Below are positions 1 to 8,726 of a stretch of 17,637 bases of DNA, one piece after another (the stretch's first letter is position 1; the number at the start of each line of letters is the position of its first letter). The stretch is from Prolixibacteraceae bacterium (GTDB lineage: Bacteria > Bacteroidota > Bacteroidia > Bacteroidales > Prolixibacteraceae): contig DPRM01000124.1 of the NCBI GenBank assembly GCA_003537645.1, positions 1 through 17,637 of the forward strand, written 5' to 3'. The translations under genes were made by a program, and so were the position numbers. The notes beneath the pieces were generated by a model. The model was not told the origin of the DNA, did no database searches, and worked only from the letters and a program-made list of their open reading frames with translations.

Positions 1-14
1 ATAACAATGAAAAG

Positions 15-50
15 AGGCCTTGATAGATTTAACACTATGTATCAAGGTCT
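15..50. other. Stem-loop upstream of the first gene
   Basis: Positions 15-25 and 40-50 pair as an 11-bp stem with one G-T wobble (17/48) around a 14-nt loop. No T-tract follows on the plus strand. It could be the terminator of a gene left of the window or a leader structure of the first permease gene; the sequence does not decide between them. Confidence 0.4.
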
Positions 51-94
51 AATAATAGCTAAACATAACAGAGATATGTATAAAGAGTAGCTTC

Positions 95-137
95 AAGAAG
101 AGAGGGGGAGGGCCGCTTGCGGACCTCGGGGTGAGTT
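95..137 (-). repeat. Half copy of the cloverleaf intergenic repeat (copy 1)
   Basis: The reverse complement begins ACTCACCCC, continues with the hairpin core TCCGCAAGCGGCC and reaches the CCCCCTCTCTT tract. This matches the left half of the full copy at 3665-3750; the 13-base hairpin core is identical. The other half is missing, so no outer stem can form. It sits about 20 nt before the first permease gene, in opposite orientation to the copy that closes the same operon. Confidence 0.75.
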
Positions 138-155
138 GGAAAAACAAAAAACACT

Positions 156-1409
156 ATGCAAATTCAACAGAAAAAATGGTATCCGTGGCTGGTGGTCGCC
201 TTGTTGTGGGTGGTCGCCCTGCTCAATTACATGGACCGGCAAATGCTTTCGACCATGAAAGTGGCCATGATGGGCGATATTCACGAGTTGGAAACTGCCG
301 AAAATTTCGGTCGGCTGATGGCCGTTTTTCTCTGGATTTATGCACTGATGAGTCCGGTTGCCGGATTAATTGCTGACCGGCTTAACCGAAAATGGTTAAT
401 CATAGGGAGTTTGGCTGTTTGGTCGGGCGTGACTTTGGCCATGGGATATGTTGATAATTTTAATCATCTCTATATTTTGCGTGCAATTATGGGTGTGAGC
501 GAGGCTTTGTATATCCCGGCCGGACTATCGCTGATTGCAGACTACCACAAGGGAAAAACCCGTTCGCTGGCCATCGGTATTCACATGACCGGATTATATG
601 TCGGGCAGGCCATGGGTGGCTTTGGAGCAACTGTTGCGCACGAATTTTCGTGGCAAACCACTTTTCATGTTTTTGGGCTGGTTGGAATTTTGTACAGTGT
701 GATTCTTGTTTTGTTTCTTCGGGAGAAAAGAGAAGTTACAACAGAGCCAAAGTTGAAGGCAAAGCAATCTTCTGTCGGCGGATTTACTTCGGTTTTAAAT
801 AGTTTGGGGATGCTTTTCGGAACCATTAGTTTCTGGGTAATCATGTTTTATTTTGCTGCTCCAAGTTTTCCGGGCTGGGCAATTAAAAACTGGATTCCAA
901 CCCTGTTTTCCATGAGTTTAAACATCGATATGGCTTTGGCCGGGCCGCTTTCAACCATTACAATTGCTGCGTCTTCTTTTATTGGAGTCATTTTTGGCGG
1001 TATTTTGGCCGACAGATGGATTCAACGGAATCTGCGTGGTCGGATTTATACCGGAGCAATTGGATTATCACTCACTATTCCCGCCTTGCTTTTTTTAGGT
1101 TTTGGCCAGACATTGTCCACCGTTGTGGGCGGAGCTGTTTTTTTTGGAATTGGCTACGGAATGTTCGATGCCAACAACATGCCAATTCTTTGCCAGTTCG
1201 TATCGCCCAAACACCGGGCTGCCGGTTACGGGCTGATGAACATGACCGGAGTTTTTGCCGGTGCATTCATTACCGATTTGCTCGGAAAATCAACCGATTC
1301 AGGCAATCTTGGGCACGATTTAGCCATGCTTGCAATTCCGGTTACTTTGGCTGTTGCCCTTTTGCTTACCACTTTGAAGCCAAAGTTTGCGGATAGAACG
1401 GTTGATTAA
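156..1409 (+). CDS. MFS transporter (sugar/organic acid permease type)
   Basis: A 417-residue inner-membrane permease of the major facilitator superfamily, about the usual 12-helix length. The first helix runs from about residue 6 into LNYMDRQML, the N-terminal signature of the anion:cation symporter/hexuronate-type branch. A motif-A-like loop, ADRLNRKW, lies between helices 2 and 3, and its echo ADRWIQRNLRGR lies in the second half. A charged central loop at about residues 188-205 separates the two six-helix halves. The stop is 52 nt before a secreted esterase gene on the same strand, so it probably supplies the permease of a glycan-use operon. The substrate cannot be read from sequence; a monosaccharide or uronate is the best guess. 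The ATG was chosen because hydrophobic residues begin directly after it. Confidence 0.9.
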   Translation: MQIQQKKWYPWLVVALLWVVALLNYMDRQMLSTMKVAMMGDIHELETAENFGRLMAVFLWIYALMSPVAGLIADRLNRKWLIIGSLAVWSGVTLAMGYVDNFNHLYILRAIMGVSEALYIPAGLSLIADYHKGKTRSLAIGIHMTGLYVGQAMGGFGATVAHEFSWQTTFHVFGLVGILYSVILVLFLREKREVTTEPKLKAKQSSVGGFTSVLNSLGMLFGTISFWVIMFYFAAPSFPGWAIKNWIPTLFSMSLNIDMALAGPLSTITIAASSFIGVIFGGILADRWIQRNLRGRIYTGAIGLSLTIPALLFLGFGQTLSTVVGGAVFFGIGYGMFDANNMPILCQFVSPKHRAAGYGLMNMTGVFAGAFITDLLGKSTDSGNLGHDLAMLAIPVTLAVALLLTTLKPKFADRTVD

Positions 1410-1429
1410 TCATATCTGTTTTATCTTTG
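1401..1429 (+). promoter_or_regulatory. Candidate Bacteroidota promoter for the esterase-GH109 genes
   Basis: TATCTTTG at 1422-1429 fits the Bacteroidota -7 box TAnnTTTG exactly. GTTG at 1401-1404 matches three of four bases of the -33 TTTG, 17 nt upstream. It overlaps the end of the permease gene and lies about 30 nt before the esterase ATG, so the two downstream genes may also be transcribed on their own. It is called from two short boxes only. Confidence 0.35.
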
Positions 1430-1461
1430 GATGGCATTTGAAAAACTAAATAAACCAACTA

Positions 1462-2145
1462 ATGAAACTACATCTATTCCTGAACTACCTTCTATTCTTT
1501 TCGCTGCTATTGGGTTCTTTTGTCTCATTTGGTCAGGAAAATAAATTCGGAACCTATTACAATCAGCGACTTAGCTTGTTTGAAAAATTGCCCGACACCA
1601 AAGGCGAAATCATCTTTCTGGGCAATAGCATTACCGATGGGGGAGAGTGGTGCGAGTTATTGGGAAACCCGAATGCGAAAAATCGCGGCATCAGTGGCGA
1701 TACCACCGAGGGCGTATTGTTCAGGCTCAATGAAGTTACCCGTTCAAAACCCGCCAAAGTATTTTTGCTGATTGGCATCAACGATCTTTCGCGCGGAATT
1801 TCGAAGGACACCGTTTTCAGTAATATTTGTAAAATTACCGATCGGATCAGAAAAGACTCACCCAAAACGAAAGTTTTTGTTCAAAGCATTCTTCCGGTGA
1901 GCGATGCGTTTGGACTATTTAAAAATCACACTAACAAAACGTCCGAAGTAATTTGGGTAAATGCCCAATTAAAAGAATGGTGTGCCAATGAGAATGTGGA
2001 CTTTGTCGATTTATACAACCGTTTCAAACTGCCCGACAGCGAAAAAATGAATCCCCAATACTCGAATGATGGCCTTCATCTTTTGGGTGACGGTTATTTG
2101 ATTTGGGTGGAAATCATCAAGCCATATCTGACGAAAAAAAACTAA
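1462..2145 (+). CDS. Secreted SGNH/GDSL-family esterase
   Basis: A 227-residue SGNH hydrolase that probably removes acyl groups (for example O-acetyl) from sugars outside the cytoplasm. Residues 1-24 form a signal peptide with a likely cut before Gln25 (VSFG/QEN). Family blocks appear in order: block I FLGNSITDGG with nucleophile Ser56; block II RGISGDTT with the oxyanion Gly; block III LIGINDL with Asn107; and block V DGLHL with catalytic Asp203 and His206. Length and block spacing are normal for a single-domain enzyme. It lies 23 nt before the GH109-type gene and is very likely co-transcribed with it, which suggests deacylation of the glycan that the neighbour attacks. The true substrate is unknown. 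Confidence 0.88.
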   Translation: MKLHLFLNYLLFFSLLLGSFVSFGQENKFGTYYNQRLSLFEKLPDTKGEIIFLGNSITDGGEWCELLGNPNAKNRGISGDTTEGVLFRLNEVTRSKPAKVFLLIGINDLSRGISKDTVFSNICKITDRIRKDSPKTKVFVQSILPVSDAFGLFKNHTNKTSEVIWVNAQLKEWCANENVDFVDLYNRFKLPDSEKMNPQYSNDGLHLLGDGYLIWVEIIKPYLTKKN

Positions 2146-2168
2146 ACCAACGATAAAATCAAAATACA

Positions 2169-3635
2169 ATGAGTTCAAACAGAAGGGATTTTCTCCGGAA
2201 TTCTATACTTGGAACCGGAATGCTGGCAACAGGATTGGCCAGCCAGGCAGCTACGTTAACCACTGAAACAAGTGCTGAAGGAAGAAGAAAAAGTTCGAAA
2301 CAACAATTCAACATGTGCGGCTACGCGGCTCCAAAGCTGGATAAAGTACGGGTAGGTTTTGTGGGCATTGGCGATCGTGGCTCCGGCGCTGTTGAACGAA
2401 TGACTTATATTGAGGGTGTTGAAATTACAGCTCTTTGCGATATTCGTCAGGCTGCTGTTGACGGAGCACAGGAAATACTAGCCAAAGCAGGACTTCCCAA
2501 AGCCAAAGAATTTGTTGCCGGAGATCTTGGGTTTAAACAACTATGCGACAGCAATCTGGTTGATTTGGTTTACATTGCCACTCCCTGGGAATGGCACGTT
2601 CCGGTTGCTGTTGCAGCTATGGAAGGCGATAAACATACCGCTGTTGAAGTTTCTACCGCAAAAACGATGGACGAATGCTGGCAAATTGTTGAAGTCTCGG
2701 AACGTACCCGCAAACACTGTGTAATTCTGGAAAATTGCTGTTACGATTTCTTCGAATTGCTTACCCTGAATATGGTTCGGCAAGGTGTTTTCGGCGACCT
2801 TATTCATGGCGAAGGTGCGTACATTCACGATCTGGATTACTGGCATTTCAACAAACCGAAAGACGACAAAATGAGCGATGGCGCCTATACAAAAATGTGG
2901 CGAATTCACGAAAATAAACGCAAAGCCAATGTCTATCCAACTCACGGATTAGGCCCGATTTGCCAGGCAATGAATATCAACCGGGGCGACAAAATGGATT
3001 ACCTTACGGCAATGATGTCGGCCGATTTTACCTTGAAAAACAGAATTGAGGAAAAAGCAAAAGAAGATCCGTTTTTTCAGCAGTTCGTTGGTTGGGATAT
3101 GCGTGGGAATATGGACATTCAACTGATAAAGACCAACAAAGGGCGTACGATAATGATTCAGCACGATGTTAGTTCACCTCGTCCTTATTCCAGAATTCAC
3201 ATGCTTAGTGGCACAAAATGTTTTGCCCAGAAATGGCCGCTTCAACACATCGCATTTGGTCATAATGTGGCTGATGAAGCCAAAATGAAAGAACTTCAGG
3301 AAAAATATGCACCTGAAATTATTCGCCGGATGGGTGAAATGGCCAAAAAAGTTGGAGGCCACGGTGGAATGGATTTTATGATGGACTGGCGCTTAATTGA
3401 TTGCCTGCGCAATGGATTACCAATGGATATGGACGTTTACGACGCTGCTGCCTGGAGTTGCATTACTCCGTTGAGCGAATGGTCGATTGCCAACGGATCA
3501 AAACCCATTGAAATTCCTGACTTTACTCGGGGTGCATGGAAAACCAATAAACCACTTGATATCACTCTAAACGGTGGAGGAACTACTGGCGTTAGAGATC
3601 TTAAAAAAGGTGGCGATAAACAGTTGGGGATTTAA
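2169..3635 (+). CDS. GH109-type Gfo/Idh/MocA glycosidase/oxidoreductase, Tat-exported
   Basis: A 488-residue protein of the Gfo/Idh/MocA fold, closest by motif to GH109 alpha-N-acetylgalactosaminidases, which cleave glycosides through an NAD-dependent redox cycle. The N-terminus has a twin-arginine motif, NRRDFLRN (Arg5-Arg6), then a hydrophobic stretch. This fits export after folding with its cofactor. The Rossmann glycine motif is GIGDRG (Gly66, Gly68, Gly71). The usual EKP of sugar dehydrogenases is replaced by VEVSTA, as in GH109, and NCCYDFFEL and PTHGLGP (His259) match GH109 active-site blocks. It follows the esterase by 23 nt. Strict alpha-GalNAc specificity is family knowledge and not shown here; related enzymes act on other sugars. 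Confidence 0.85.
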   Translation: MSSNRRDFLRNSILGTGMLATGLASQAATLTTETSAEGRRKSSKQQFNMCGYAAPKLDKVRVGFVGIGDRGSGAVERMTYIEGVEITALCDIRQAAVDGAQEILAKAGLPKAKEFVAGDLGFKQLCDSNLVDLVYIATPWEWHVPVAVAAMEGDKHTAVEVSTAKTMDECWQIVEVSERTRKHCVILENCCYDFFELLTLNMVRQGVFGDLIHGEGAYIHDLDYWHFNKPKDDKMSDGAYTKMWRIHENKRKANVYPTHGLGPICQAMNINRGDKMDYLTAMMSADFTLKNRIEEKAKEDPFFQQFVGWDMRGNMDIQLIKTNKGRTIMIQHDVSSPRPYSRIHMLSGTKCFAQKWPLQHIAFGHNVADEAKMKELQEKYAPEIIRRMGEMAKKVGGHGGMDFMMDWRLIDCLRNGLPMDMDVYDAAAWSCITPLSEWSIANGSKPIEIPDFTRGAWKTNKPLDITLNGGGTTGVRDLKKGGDKQLGI

Positions 3636-3664
3636 TCTAACGACACAATTAATATCGTTTTTCT

Positions 3665-3750
3665 TTACTCACCCCTAAGTCCGCAAGCGGCCTTCCCCCC
3701 TCTCTTTTTGAAGAGAGGGGCAAAGCATCGCAGATGCGACGGGGTGAGTT
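3665..3750 (+). repeat. Cloverleaf-like intergenic repeat, full copy (copy 2)
   Basis: Outer arms ACTCACCCC (3667-3675) and GGGGTGAGT (3741-3749) are perfectly complementary over 9 bp. They enclose three hairpins: 3677-3694 (8 bp, one mismatch), 3697-3720 (10 bp, CCCCTCTCTT/AAGAGAGGGG, loop TTTG) and 3725-3737 (GCATC/GATGC). The whole can fold as a four-way junction. It lies between the GH109-type and beta-galactosidase genes and could act as a terminator or processing site. Confidence 0.8.
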
Positions 3751-3795
3751 AAGATATTTGTCAAATGAAAATATAACATCTACTCATTACCAGAA

Positions 3796-6700
3796 ATGAA
3801 CAAATTACTTTCCTTAGTTATATCCATCTTCCTGTCGTGCGTAGCAATTGCCCAGGAAAAACCTGAATGGGATAATATCCAGGTTATTGAGCGGAATAAA
3901 GAACCCGGGCGGGCCACTTTTACATCCTACAGTAACTCAAAAAAGGCACTTTCCAAAGACGCTTCCGAAAATAAAGTTTCGCTTGATGGAATCTGGAAAT
4001 TCAATCTGTCGAAAACACCTGCTGCACGACCTGTCGGTTTTTACAAGCCCGGGTACAAGGTTTCGAAATGGAAGGATATTCCAGTTCCGGCAAACTGGGA
4101 AATGCAGGGTTTTGATGTGCCCATCTATGTCAATCATCCTTACGAATTTGCCGATGCGCGCACCCCAATCACCGAATTCAAAAAAGGCCCTGAACCTCCG
4201 GCTGTTCCGCGCGAATACAATCCGGTTGGCTCCTACCGCCGCGAATTTACTGTTCCGGCAGACTGGAAGAATAAAGAAACCTTTATCTATCTCGGTTCGG
4301 TAAAATCTGCTTTTTACATCTGGATCAATGGCAAACAGGTGGGTTACAGCGAAGGCAGTAAACTTCCGGCAGAATTCAATATCACCAACTATCTGGAATT
4401 TGGCAAACCGAACACCATCGCGCTCGAAGTTTACCGTTGGAGCGATGCCAGCTACCTCGAATGTCAGGACTTCTGGCGCATGAGCGGTATTGAGCGTTCG
4501 GTATATATTTATGCCCAGCCCAAACTCCGGATTAGTGATTTCGAAGTAGTTTCTACCCTCGATGATCTCTGCCGCGATGGGATTTTTGAATTGTATGCCG
4601 AGCTAAAAAACCACACTTCATCTACCTTTGAGGCTGAACTGGAATACTCCATTCTGGATGGAAATTCAGTATTAACCAAGGCATCAAAACGTGTTACCCT
4701 GAATGCTGGTTCTGAAATTACTGCTGATTTTAAAGCCTTGCTACCAGCAATAAAACCCTGGAGTTCTGAATTCCCCAAGCTTTACACTTTGCTCATTATC
4801 CTGAAAGACAGCAATGGGAACGAACTGGAATCCACCACTCAATCCATAGGTTTCAGGAGGGTTGAAATTAAGCGTGGGTTACTGCTTGTAAATGGCATGG
4901 CCATCACCCTGAAAGGTGTAAACATACAGGAGCACAACCCAAATACCGGCCACGTTCTCGACGAAGAAACCATGATGGCCGACATCCGGCTGATGAAGCA
5001 ATTCAACATCAACGCGGTGCGTACTTCACATTATCCGCAGCCCGAGCGTTGGTACGAACTGTGCGACCAATATGGAATTTACCTTGTTGATGAAGGTAAC
5101 ATAGAATCGCATGGCATGTATTATGGCGAAAAATCGCTGGCAAAGAAACCGGAATGGGAGAAAATGCATGTTGACCGTTTGGTTCGTACGGTACAACGCG
5201 ACAAAAACCATGCATCGGTCATTATTTGGTCGATGGGCAACGAAGCCGGAAACGGGGTAAATTTCTATGCCGGATACAAAGCCATGAAAACCGCCGACCG
5301 CAGCAAACGCCCTGTTCAGTACGAACGGGTAGAAATCGGCAGCCGATTTGCATTGGATTTCGACTGGAACAGCGATATCATTGTGCCTCAATATCCCGAT
5401 CCGCAAACTTTTGAGTGGTTTGGCGAACACTTGCTCGACCGCCCGTTTATTCCGTCTGAATATTGCCACTCGATGGGAAACAGTACCGGAAATTTTCAGG
5501 ATTACTGGGATGTGATTAACAAATATCCTCAACTTCAGGGTGGTTTCATTTGGGATTGGGTCGATCAGGGTCTTTGGAAGACGGATGAAAAAGGTAATCG
5601 CTTTTATGCTTATGGCGGCGATTATGGCGTGAATATGCCATCGGACGGTAATTTCCTGATCAATGGAATTATTTGGGCCGACCGTACCCCGCAGCCAGCT
5701 TTGTACGAAGTGAAAAAAGCGCACGAATGGGTGAAATTCAAACCTTTAAGTCTGAAACAAGACCGGTTGCGCATTCTGGTCGAAAACCTGTACGATTTTA
5801 CCAACCTTCGCGATTTGCAAATTACAGCCGTTATAAAAGCTGATGGACAAGTGGTTCAGAAACTGGAAGTACCGACTTTTGAGCTCGAACCACACCTGGG
5901 TAAAGTGTTGGAACTCTCGGCTTCAGTACTTGAAATTAAAGATGACACTGAATATTTCCTGCATTTTGAGGTGATGACGAAATCGGCTGTTGGCGTAATT
6001 CCAGCTGGTCATGTGGTGGCTACCGAACAAATCCGTTTGCCCTGGTACAAAGCTTCGGCTGCTCCTGAAGTGGAAACTGCGAAACTAACGATGGAACAAA
6101 CCACCGATCAGCTTAAAATTTTCAATTCTGATGTTCAGGCAGTTTTCGATTCCAAAACTGGCTATCTGACCAGCTTTGTGTTTAAAGGCACCGAATATCT
6201 GGAAAACAAGCAGGGACCGCGCCCCGACTTCTGGAGAGCTGTGACTGATAATGATTTCGGTAACAACATGCCCGGCAACAACATCAACTGGAAGAAAGTG
6301 ACCCTTCAGAATAAATTAAAAAGTTTTGAAGCTAAGCAACTTAGAGCAGACAATTATGAAATTATGGCGATTTGGGATTTGCCCGAAGCCGGGACCTCGT
6401 TCTCAACCATTTACACCATTGGCGGAAACGGAAGAATCCACCTGAAAAACCGACTGGAAGCTTCGGCAACCGAAAAGTCGGACATTCCACGCATCGGAAT
6501 GGTGTTGTGCCTGAAAAGCGAATTCGAAAACATGAGTTGGTTTGGACGCGGTCCGTGGGAAAATTATGTGGATCGGAATGTTTCATCGTTTGTCGATCTT
6601 TTCCAGAGCAAAGTGGCCGACCAGATGGTCCCGTATGTTCGCCCGCAGGAAAATGGCAACAAAACCGATGTGCGCTGGGTGGCTCTTTCAAACTCAAAAG

Positions 6701-7035
6701 GTCAAGGCTTGATGGCTGTTTCGGATGCCAGAGAAAAAGGTTTCGAAACCACGGCAATGCCTTACCTGACTTCGGATTTCGATGCCCGCACTGGCACAGA
6801 TTACGGTCCGGTACATAAAGAGCAAAAGCATACTTCGGATGTCAGGAAACAAAATCTGGTTCGCTGGAACATCGATTATTTTCAACGTGGTTTGGGAAGT
6901 GTTGACAGCTGGTATTCGAAACCGCTGGCCAAATACATGCTTCAGCCCGACAAAGCCTACGAATATGGCTTCACACTTGTTCCGTTCGATGCAATAACCG
7001 AAGTGAGAGATTTGGTTGAACTTTCAAAAAAATAA
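3796..7035 (+). CDS. lacZ: Secreted LacZ-type beta-galactosidase, GH2
   Basis: A 1079-residue glycoside hydrolase family 2 enzyme with full LacZ-type architecture. It hydrolyses terminal beta-D-galactosides. A signal peptide (residues 1-19, cut AIA/QEK) places it in the periplasm or outside. In order: a jelly-roll sugar-binding domain with PANWEMQGFDVPIYVNHPYE; the LECQDFWRMSGI block that holds the metal/substrate aspartate; an immunoglobulin-like domain (about 245-355); and a TIM barrel with His412, His439, acid/base Glu483 (MGNEAGNG) and nucleophile Glu555 (PSEYCHSMGNS). The 72-residue gap between the two Glu is close to that in E. coli LacZ. The C-terminal beta-galactosidase small-chain domain carries FWRAVTDNDFG at 812-822. 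Nothing is truncated. It is separated from the GH109-type gene by a structured repeat, so it may have its own promoter. Confidence 0.95.
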   Translation: MNKLLSLVISIFLSCVAIAQEKPEWDNIQVIERNKEPGRATFTSYSNSKKALSKDASENKVSLDGIWKFNLSKTPAARPVGFYKPGYKVSKWKDIPVPANWEMQGFDVPIYVNHPYEFADARTPITEFKKGPEPPAVPREYNPVGSYRREFTVPADWKNKETFIYLGSVKSAFYIWINGKQVGYSEGSKLPAEFNITNYLEFGKPNTIALEVYRWSDASYLECQDFWRMSGIERSVYIYAQPKLRISDFEVVSTLDDLCRDGIFELYAELKNHTSSTFEAELEYSILDGNSVLTKASKRVTLNAGSEITADFKALLPAIKPWSSEFPKLYTLLIILKDSNGNELESTTQSIGFRRVEIKRGLLLVNGMAITLKGVNIQEHNPNTGHVLDEETMMADIRLMKQFNINAVRTSHYPQPERWYELCDQYGIYLVDEGNIESHGMYYGEKSLAKKPEWEKMHVDRLVRTVQRDKNHASVIIWSMGNEAGNGVNFYAGYKAMKTADRSKRPVQYERVEIGSRFALDFDWNSDIIVPQYPDPQTFEWFGEHLLDRPFIPSEYCHSMGNSTGNFQDYWDVINKYPQLQGGFIWDWVDQGLWKTDEKGNRFYAYGGDYGVNMPSDGNFLINGIIWADRTPQPALYEVKKAHEWVKFKPLSLKQDRLRILVENLYDFTNLRDLQITAVIKADGQVVQKLEVPTFELEPHLGKVLELSASVLEIKDDTEYFLHFEVMTKSAVGVIPAGHVVATEQIRLPWYKASAAPEVETAKLTMEQTTDQLKIFNSDVQAVFDSKTGYLTSFVFKGTEYLENKQGPRPDFWRAVTDNDFGNNMPGNNINWKKVTLQNKLKSFEAKQLRADNYEIMAIWDLPEAGTSFSTIYTIGGNGRIHLKNRLEASATEKSDIPRIGMVLCLKSEFENMSWFGRGPWENYVDRNVSSFVDLFQSKVADQMVPYVRPQENGNKTDVRWVALSNSKGQGLMAVSDAREKGFETTAMPYLTSDFDARTGTDYGPVHKEQKHTSDVRKQNLVRWNIDYFQRGLGSVDSWYSKPLAKYMLQPDKAYEYGFTLVPFDAITEVRDLVELSKK

Positions 7036-7062
7036 TACCGGTATTTTATCGAGAATATGAAG

Positions 7063-7288
7063 AAAAGGTGGCCTGTATTGGGAAGCTGTTTAAATTTTGT
7101 TTTTTTGCCTGTAGGGCATTCATATCAATAGAAAAACAATGAAATAAAATCGATTGTCCTTTAGGACATTAACAGATAATAGATTAATTCCCTAAGGGAA
7201 ATCTGATTGGATTCTTTATCTTTTCTATTGACATTGTTCTCCTACGGAGAAGATTTAAACAGTTTCTGATTTACAGCCACCTTTTTTT
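7063..7288. repeat. Large inverted-repeat element with four mini-hairpins
   Basis: It fills the gap between the convergent beta-galactosidase and beta-propeller genes. The arms at 7063-7135 and 7221-7288 are imperfect inverted repeats sharing AAAAGGTGGC, TGTA, CTGTTTAAAT (7086-7095 against 7253-7262) and TCAATAGAAAA (7125-7135 against 7221-7231). Within lie four short palindromes: TGCCTGTAGGGCA (7106-7118), TGTCCTTTAGGACA (7155-7168), TTCCCTAAGGGAA (7188-7200) and TTCTCCTACGGAGAA (7237-7251). It could serve as a two-way terminator, but the length and order suggest a dispersed repeat element. Confidence 0.7.
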
Positions 7289-7293
7289 GAATT

Positions 7294-8634
7294 TTAATCA
7301 AGCTTATAACAAACCAGTTGCTGCAAATAACGCAGATACAATTTACCATTGGCTACCACCGGAACTGTCCATCCCGGATTTTTTACATCTTCGACCGCTT
7401 TTTTGATTTCGCTCACTTTTTTAAATCCTGAAGGATCGGGTTTCAGGAGATGTAAATTTCCTTTGATGTCGAGGCAAATCAAATGCCCGTCAGCAAAAGT
7501 GGTCGTTCCCTGTCCTATTTCACTGGTACTCCACATTTCTTTGCCTGAAGATAGTTCGATGCATTTAAACTGGCCATCCATGCGTGAGCTTTCGCCGGAA
7601 TATCCGTAAATATATCCGTCAATCAATATCGGATCGGAATGCTGTGCTTCCATCAGATTGTTTTTCCAAAGTTCGGTATATCCGCTTTTAGTGACTCGTA
7701 TGGCCTGACAACCCATTTTGTAACCCGAAGTATGAAAGATGATATCGCCCGACACAATTGGAGTGGTGGCGTTCACACTGTATTCTGTTGGCCAGGGAAC
7801 TGTCCATAATTGCTTTCCGTCGGAAGGATTCAGGCATGAAAGTCCGGTGCCGTGATAAATCAGGAGCATCACTTCATTTTCAATATTCAAGGTGATGGCG
7901 GCAGCATATCCGGCTTCTCCTTCCATCGACTTCCAGAGCAAATCGCCCGTTAATTTGTTGTAGGCAACAACCAAAGCAGAACCGCCACCCTGAACAATGA
8001 CTTTATCATCTAAAACAAGTGGTGTGGTTGAATAGCCCCAGGTTGGTTCAACGCCTCCTTCATCCTTCACATTTTTATGCCAGATAAGTTTGCCGTCTTC
8101 GAGGTTCCAGCATACCAGGTCGCCGCTGCGCCCGAAAGTGTAAACTTTACCGTCGTTAATGAATGGAGTTGCCCGCGAACCCGGACCATGGCTGTTGGTG
8201 GCCTCTGCCTTGTATGAACCCATCCAGATGAGTTCTCCGGTATCAGCATGAATGCAAAAGACCAGATCATTTTCTTCGTCTCTTCCCGGAACAATCAGCC
8301 TGTTTCCCTGAATTACAGGTGATGACCACGAAGCGGTAGCTTTGTCCTGACAAAGGTAGTTTACATGCCACAGTTTTTCCAATCCTTTCGACCAATCGGT
8401 CTGAATACCTTTGGTGGCGCTTTTCCCTTCGAAGCTGGCGCCTCTCCAATTGGTCCAGTCGGCAATTCCTGTGGTAATTGGTGGTGTGGGAACCATTAAA
8501 TCCGGAATGTTATCCTGCTTCCCTGATAATGGCTCACTTCCCATGACTGATTGATAGATTTGATATCCAAAATATGCTCCGGCTGCCAATACAATAGCAA
8601 CAATTACAAGGATGATTTTTACAGATCGTTTCAT
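7294..8634 (-). CDS. Membrane-anchored PQQ-like beta-propeller protein
   Basis: A 446-residue protein with one N-terminal hydrophobic segment (about residues 5-25) that acts as an uncleaved anchor or signal. A proline-rich linker follows, then a beta-propeller of PQQ-like/BamB-type blades. Repeated blade patterns such as TPFINDGKVYTF, DGKLIWHK, GDLLWKS, DGKQLWTVPW and SGKEMWST recur from about residue 65 to the end. The NWRG start of the propeller resembles the PQQ-like repeat proteins common in Planctomycetota and Bacteroidota. No quinone-enzyme catalytic residues were recognised, so it is more likely a binding or scaffold protein than a dehydrogenase. It lies 92 nt downstream of the ychJ-like gene on the same strand, with an AT-rich gap that may hold its own promoter. 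Confidence 0.85.
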   Translation of the reverse strand: MKRSVKIILVIVAIVLAAGAYFGYQIYQSVMGSEPLSGKQDNIPDLMVPTPPITTGIADWTNWRGASFEGKSATKGIQTDWSKGLEKLWHVNYLCQDKATASWSSPVIQGNRLIVPGRDEENDLVFCIHADTGELIWMGSYKAEATNSHGPGSRATPFINDGKVYTFGRSGDLVCWNLEDGKLIWHKNVKDEGGVEPTWGYSTTPLVLDDKVIVQGGGSALVVAYNKLTGDLLWKSMEGEAGYAAAITLNIENEVMLLIYHGTGLSCLNPSDGKQLWTVPWPTEYSVNATTPIVSGDIIFHTSGYKMGCQAIRVTKSGYTELWKNNLMEAQHSDPILIDGYIYGYSGESSRMDGQFKCIELSSGKEMWSTSEIGQGTTTFADGHLICLDIKGNLHLLKPDPSGFKKVSEIKKAVEDVKNPGWTVPVVANGKLYLRYLQQLVCYKLD

Positions 8635-8726
8635 GCAGAATGGATTAGGGTGGTTTTTTTATGCGATAAATATAAGTAATTTATATTTTCAGAAGGTTTG
8701 ATATCGCTCTGTATTACAACGACTTT

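Noticed and set aside
3667..3749. Cloverleaf fold as a tRNA gene
   Set aside because: The arm sizes do not fit a tRNA, there is no T-loop GTTC-type sequence or anticodon arm, and the outer stem is 9 bp.
5026..5724. 232-codon open frame on the minus strand inside the beta-galactosidase gene
   Set aside because: It is fully antisense to a well-conserved GH2 catalytic domain; its composition is that of a shadow frame and no family motif is visible.
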